Source of the DNA: Eubacteriales bacterium
GTDB taxonomy: Bacteria; Bacillota; Clostridia; Lachnospirales; Lachnospiraceae
Reading direction: 5' to 3'
Assembly: GCA_030531555.1 (NCBI GenBank)
Contig: JAUNNI010000014.1
Location: 1-52,629, forward strand
DNA length: 52,629 nucleotides
A model generated the notes under the pieces. It worked only from the letters and a program-made list of their open reading frames with translations, had not been told where the DNA came from and did not search any database. Made by a program: the position numbers and the translations under genes. Shown here in pieces: positions 49,975 through 52,629 of this stretch. Position 1 is the stretch's first letter. Every line of letters starts with the position of its first letter.

Positions 49975-51303
49975 ATGAAAAAAGTTGTTAAATTTGGCGG
50001 CAGCTCTCTTGCAAGTGCTGACCAGTTCAAAAAAGTTGGTGATATCATCCGTGCAGATGAAAGTCGTGTATATGTGGTTCCATCTGCTCCAGGTAAGAGA
50101 TTCAACGGAGATACAAAAGTAACAGACATGCTTTTAGAGGCCTATGAGATGGCAGTAGAAGGGAAAGATCTTGCTTCTCAGATTGCTAAAATTAAAGCTC
50201 GTTATGATGAAATTATCGAAGGATTAGAATTAACAGACTTCAGCTTAGATGAAGATTTTGAAATTATTGCAGATAAGCTTGCAAATGACCCACAGAAAGA
50301 TTATACAGCTTCCCGTGGTGAATACTTAAATGGTAAAATTATGGCCAGATATCTCGGTGTTACTTTTATTGATGCAGCAGAGGTGATCTTTTTCAACGAA
50401 GAAGGTGGACTTAATCCATACAAAACTCAGAAAGTTCTTTCCAAACGTCTTGCTGAATGTGAGAGAGCGGTTGTTCCTGGTTTCTATGGCCTTGGAAAAG
50501 ATGGCAATGTGCAGACCTTCTCCCGTGGTGGCTCTGATGTAACTGGATCTCTTGTAGCTCAGGCTTGTAAAGCAGACCTTTATGAAAACTGGACAGACGT
50601 TTCCGGTTTCCTTGTTGCAGACCCTCGTCTTGTAGAAGAACCAGAAACAATCAAATACATTACATACCGCGAATTACGTGAACTTTCTTACATGGGTGCT
50701 TCCGTTCTTCATGAGGATGCGATCTTCCCAGTACGTCACTGCGGTATTCCAATCAACATCCGTAACACAAACCGTCCTCAGGATGAAGGTACATGGATCG
50801 TGGAAGCAACTGGACAGAAGCCAGATTATGTTGTAACTGGTATTGCTGGTAAAAAAGGTTTCTGTACAATGCTTATCACAAAAGCCATGATGAACTCAGA
50901 GATTGGTTTTGGACGTAAAGTTCTTCAGGCATTGGAAGATAGCCAGATTTCTTTTGAACATATGCCATCCGGTATTGATACTATGACAGTAGTTATCCAC
51001 GAAGATGAATTCTTAGAAAAAGAACAGCAGGTTATTTCTGCAATTCATCGTTATGCTTCTCCTGACAGCATTGAAATTGAAACAGATCTTGCCTTAGTTG
51101 CTGTAGTAGGTCGTGGCATGCGTTCTGCAAGTGGTACAGCTGGCAAGCTTTTCTCCGCATTAGCTGATGCAAATGTAAATGTTAAGATGATCGACCAGGG
51201 ATCTTCTGAATTAAACATTATCATCGGTGTAAGAAATTGTGATTTTGAAAAAGCAATCCGCGCAATCTACCGTAAATTTGTTGGTAGCAAAAGCGGAAAA
51301 TAG
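49975..51303 (+). CDS. lysC: Aspartate kinase
   Basis: Phosphorylates aspartate, the first step to lysine, threonine and methionine. The protein has 442 residues, monofunctional, with the N-terminal KFGGSSLA kinase signature, FSRGGSDVTGSLVA, the substrate loop around SYMGASVLHEDAIFPV, and two C-terminal ACT domains (TMLITKAMM..., LALVAVVGRGMRSASG...SSELNIIIGV) that usually sense lysine or threonine. Strong GGAGG before the ATG. No riboswitch or other lysine genes nearby. Confidence 0.95.
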   Translation: MKKVVKFGGSSLASADQFKKVGDIIRADESRVYVVPSAPGKRFNGDTKVTDMLLEAYEMAVEGKDLASQIAKIKARYDEIIEGLELTDFSLDEDFEIIADKLANDPQKDYTASRGEYLNGKIMARYLGVTFIDAAEVIFFNEEGGLNPYKTQKVLSKRLAECERAVVPGFYGLGKDGNVQTFSRGGSDVTGSLVAQACKADLYENWTDVSGFLVADPRLVEEPETIKYITYRELRELSYMGASVLHEDAIFPVRHCGIPINIRNTNRPQDEGTWIVEATGQKPDYVVTGIAGKKGFCTMLITKAMMNSEIGFGRKVLQALEDSQISFEHMPSGIDTMTVVIHEDEFLEKEQQVISAIHRYASPDSIEIETDLALVAVVGRGMRSASGTAGKLFSALADANVNVKMIDQGSSELNIIIGVRNCDFEKAIRAIYRKFVGSKSGK

Positions 51304-51320
51304 GTAAGAGGGAGAAAAGA

Positions 51321-51944
51321 ATGAAACATACATTAAAGAGAGCAACATTATTCTTAGTATTGGTGGTAGCTCTTATGACATGCAGCGTCCAGGCATCTGC
51401 AAAAGTAATCTATACCGGAAATCTGGATGTTGATACAAGAATCGAGAAAATTATCAAGAAAAATACAAAACCAGGTATGAGTAAAAAGCAACAGTTAAAA
51501 GCATGTTTCGTTTATCTGGTTCAGCACATGACATACACACATCATAAAAATGGTAAGACAAAAGTAGTCATCACCAATAAAGACCGTGCTGCCATGAAAG
51601 CGAAAATCAAAGAACTGAAGGCAGAGAAAGGAATCAAATTCAGCAAAAAGTTCCGCAGAGATTTTATCAGTGCCAGAACTTTAAGGGGCACCTGTAAAGG
51701 TCAATCGGCAATGATGGGTATGATTGCCAATCATCTTGGTTATCGAGCTGGTTATGTTACCGGAGTGTTCTATGGAAGCCATAAGGTAGTTGGTCATTGG
51801 TGGAGTTATCTGATTTATAAAGGCAAACGCTACGAATGTGATGTGAACGCTGCCAGTGTAAGAAGATATCGTAAAAGTGGTGGCCTTAAATACTTCATGC
51901 AGCCAGCCAGAGGAAAATGGAGAAGAACACATAAACCATTTTAA
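51321..51944 (+). CDS. Secreted transglutaminase-like domain protein
   Basis: A 207-residue exported protein. Signal peptide: Lys/Arg N terminus, LFLVLVVALMTCSV, cleavage near QASA-K. The transglutaminase-like triad is C125 (RGTCKGQSA), H159 (GHWWSYL) and D174 (ECDVN). Such small secreted proteins may act as peptidases or crosslink/process wall peptides. The basic composition fits wall binding. GAGGGAG lies before the ATG, 17 bp after lysC, so it may be co-transcribed by read-through. Activity is inferred from the triad only. Confidence 0.82.
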   Translation: MKHTLKRATLFLVLVVALMTCSVQASAKVIYTGNLDVDTRIEKIIKKNTKPGMSKKQQLKACFVYLVQHMTYTHHKNGKTKVVITNKDRAAMKAKIKELKAEKGIKFSKKFRRDFISARTLRGTCKGQSAMMGMIANHLGYRAGYVTGVFYGSHKVVGHWWSYLIYKGKRYECDVNAASVRRYRKSGGLKYFMQPARGKWRRTHKPF

Positions 51945-51966
51945 TAATTGAATCGATGAATATATG

Positions 51967-51999
51967 AGCTGTCTCATCCTTGTGATGTGGCAGCTTTTC
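51967..51999 (+). terminator. Terminator after the transglutaminase-like gene
   Basis: AGCTGTC (51967-51973) pairs with GGCAGCT (51989-51995), with an inner CATC/GATG stem, then TTTTC. The remaining spacer to 52267 (about 270 bp) holds a palindrome and a ribosome site; nothing else is evident. Confidence 0.75.
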
Positions 52000-52043
52000 T
52001 ATTTGGTTTATGAATCATTTCTCTTAAAACCATAAAAATTTAA

Positions 52044-52064
52044 TATAATGTCACAATATTGTGA
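52044..52064 (+). promoter_or_regulatory. TATAAT and adjoining palindromic operator candidate
   Basis: TATAAT (52044-52049) is followed directly by the perfect 14-bp palindrome TCACAATATTGTGA (52051-52064), which would cover the transcription start. No convincing -35 is present 17 bp upstream. If used, it would transcribe the binding-protein gene at 52268 with a leader of about 210 nt. Confidence 0.4.
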
Positions 52065-52267
52065 TGAAGAAAATGAAAAACAGGCAATTAAATCCTTCAA
52101 ATGAGCAGATTATTCATCTTGGAATGCTTGATATTTCTAAAACGATATGGTAGAATATCACACATCAATATTCATTTTCTGTCTGTTTGAAGAATGGGAA
52201 GCTTTTGGACAGATGATAAAAAATGAAATTAGAACTTAACAATAATTCTTTTTAGGAGGATGTAACG

Positions 52268-52579
52268 ATGAGAAAAATGAAATCTATTGTGGCAGTTGTT
52301 ATGGCAGCTGCAATGGCATTCGGTATGGTGGGCTGTGGTGGCTCTGATACTGGTGCTGCAGAATCCACAGGTGCAGCTACAGCTGTAGCAAGTGATTCTG
52401 ATCTTAATGTTATGATCGAAACTCCAGTTGAGTCTCTCGATCCTCAGTTAGCAACAGATGGTACTTCTTTCGAAGTAATCGCTGACTACACAGATGGTTT
52501 AATGCAGATGGCAGAAGACGGTACACCTGTTAATGCGATTTGTGAATCTTATGAAGTATCTGAAGATGCATGTATGTGA
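52268..52579 (+). pseudogene. 5' fragment of a peptide-binding (OppA/DppA-type) lipoprotein gene
   Basis: A signal peptide and lipobox (GMVGC, lipidated C23) are followed by the start of an extracellular solute-binding protein family 5: NVMIETPVESLDPQLATDGT, then YTDGLMQMAEDGTPVNAICE and YEVSED. Normal family members have more than 500 residues; this frame ends after residue 103 with DACM and a TGA (52577-52579). A usual continuation after SED would be GLTYTF. AGGAGGATG lies 6 nt before the ATG, so the gene start is intact. The break suggests insertion, deletion or assembly junction. Confidence 0.72.
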
Positions 52580-52629
52580 ACTTCCTAAATTTTTGCACCT
52601 TAAGTATTTTTTCTGATTAAAAACCCATA
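52580..52629. other. Unidentified sequence at the break point of the binding-protein gene
   Basis: The 50 bp beyond the premature stop are AT-rich and do not continue the solute-binding protein in any frame I can read. They could be the end of an inserted element or a displaced sequence; the window stops before this can be judged. Confidence 0.35.

Noticed and set aside
1-52629. tRNA or rRNA genes, prophage, integrative element or complete insertion sequence
   Set aside because: No cloverleaf, rRNA segment, integrase, transposase, relaxase or phage structural gene was recognised on either strand.

Overview
The window looks like chromosomal DNA of a low-GC anaerobic Firmicute, most likely of the Lachnospiraceae or a close clostridial relative. 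The signs are AGGAGG-type ribosome binding sites, TTGACA/TATAAT promoters, a butyryl-CoA:acetate CoA-transferase-like enzyme, a YtrA-type GntR/ABC cassette, CUT1 sugar-uptake genes without their own ATPase, and a large uncharacterised protein that I associate with the DUF5717 family. I saw no rRNA or tRNA genes, integrase, transposase, phage genes or cas genes. This is core and metabolic chromosome, not an obvious island.

Layout. 0-2.6 kb: a LysR regulator divergent from an acyl-CoA:acetate CoA-transferase, with a readable control region between them. 2.6-9.2 kb: tyrA (minus), a PanE-like reductase and two MATE exporters, separated by long AT-rich spacers filled with arrays of a 60-62 bp repeat. 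9.3-11.9 kb: cca, idi and mscL. 12.2-18.2 kb: a C4 sugar-acid catabolic cluster (pdxA2-like dehydrogenase, DUF1537 kinase, a KdgT-family permease carrying a frameshift at an A7 tract, a YcxB-like protein, a DeoR regulator and an AEC transporter). 18.3-21.7 kb: a GntR/ABC exporter operon. 21.8-22.5 kb: nth (minus), then another 61-bp repeat array, inverted. 23.1-28.5 kb: purC, then a sugar ABC operon ending in a NahK-like sugar 1-kinase. 28.7-33.8 kb: a third MATE exporter, trmO, a dihydrouridine synthase and a secreted subtilase.

33.9-45.2 kb: a long co-directional run of a giant DUF5717-like protein, an Hsp70/actin-fold protein, a helical-repeat protein, valS, folC, a 45-residue protein overlapping folC, and a zinc-ribbon/TPR membrane protein. 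45.3-46.6 kb: an unknown helical protein overlapping truA. 46.8-49.7 kb: a sucrose unit (fructokinase plus amylosucrase-like GH13). 50-51.9 kb: lysC and a secreted transglutaminase-like protein. 52.3 kb to the end: the 5' part of a peptide-binding lipoprotein gene that breaks off abruptly.

Two things stand out. The first is the dispersed family of 60-62 bp repeat arrays, with inverted TTGGGTATA/TATACCAA arms and a distinctive GAGCTC-bearing unit near the leading end. The second is the uncharacterised three-gene cassette with an Hsp70-like protein, fused transcriptionally to valS and folC. The probable kdgT frameshift and a small family of CAAGAA/TTCTTG hairpins in leaders also deserve attention. 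All assignments come from reading motifs by eye; no database search was run.
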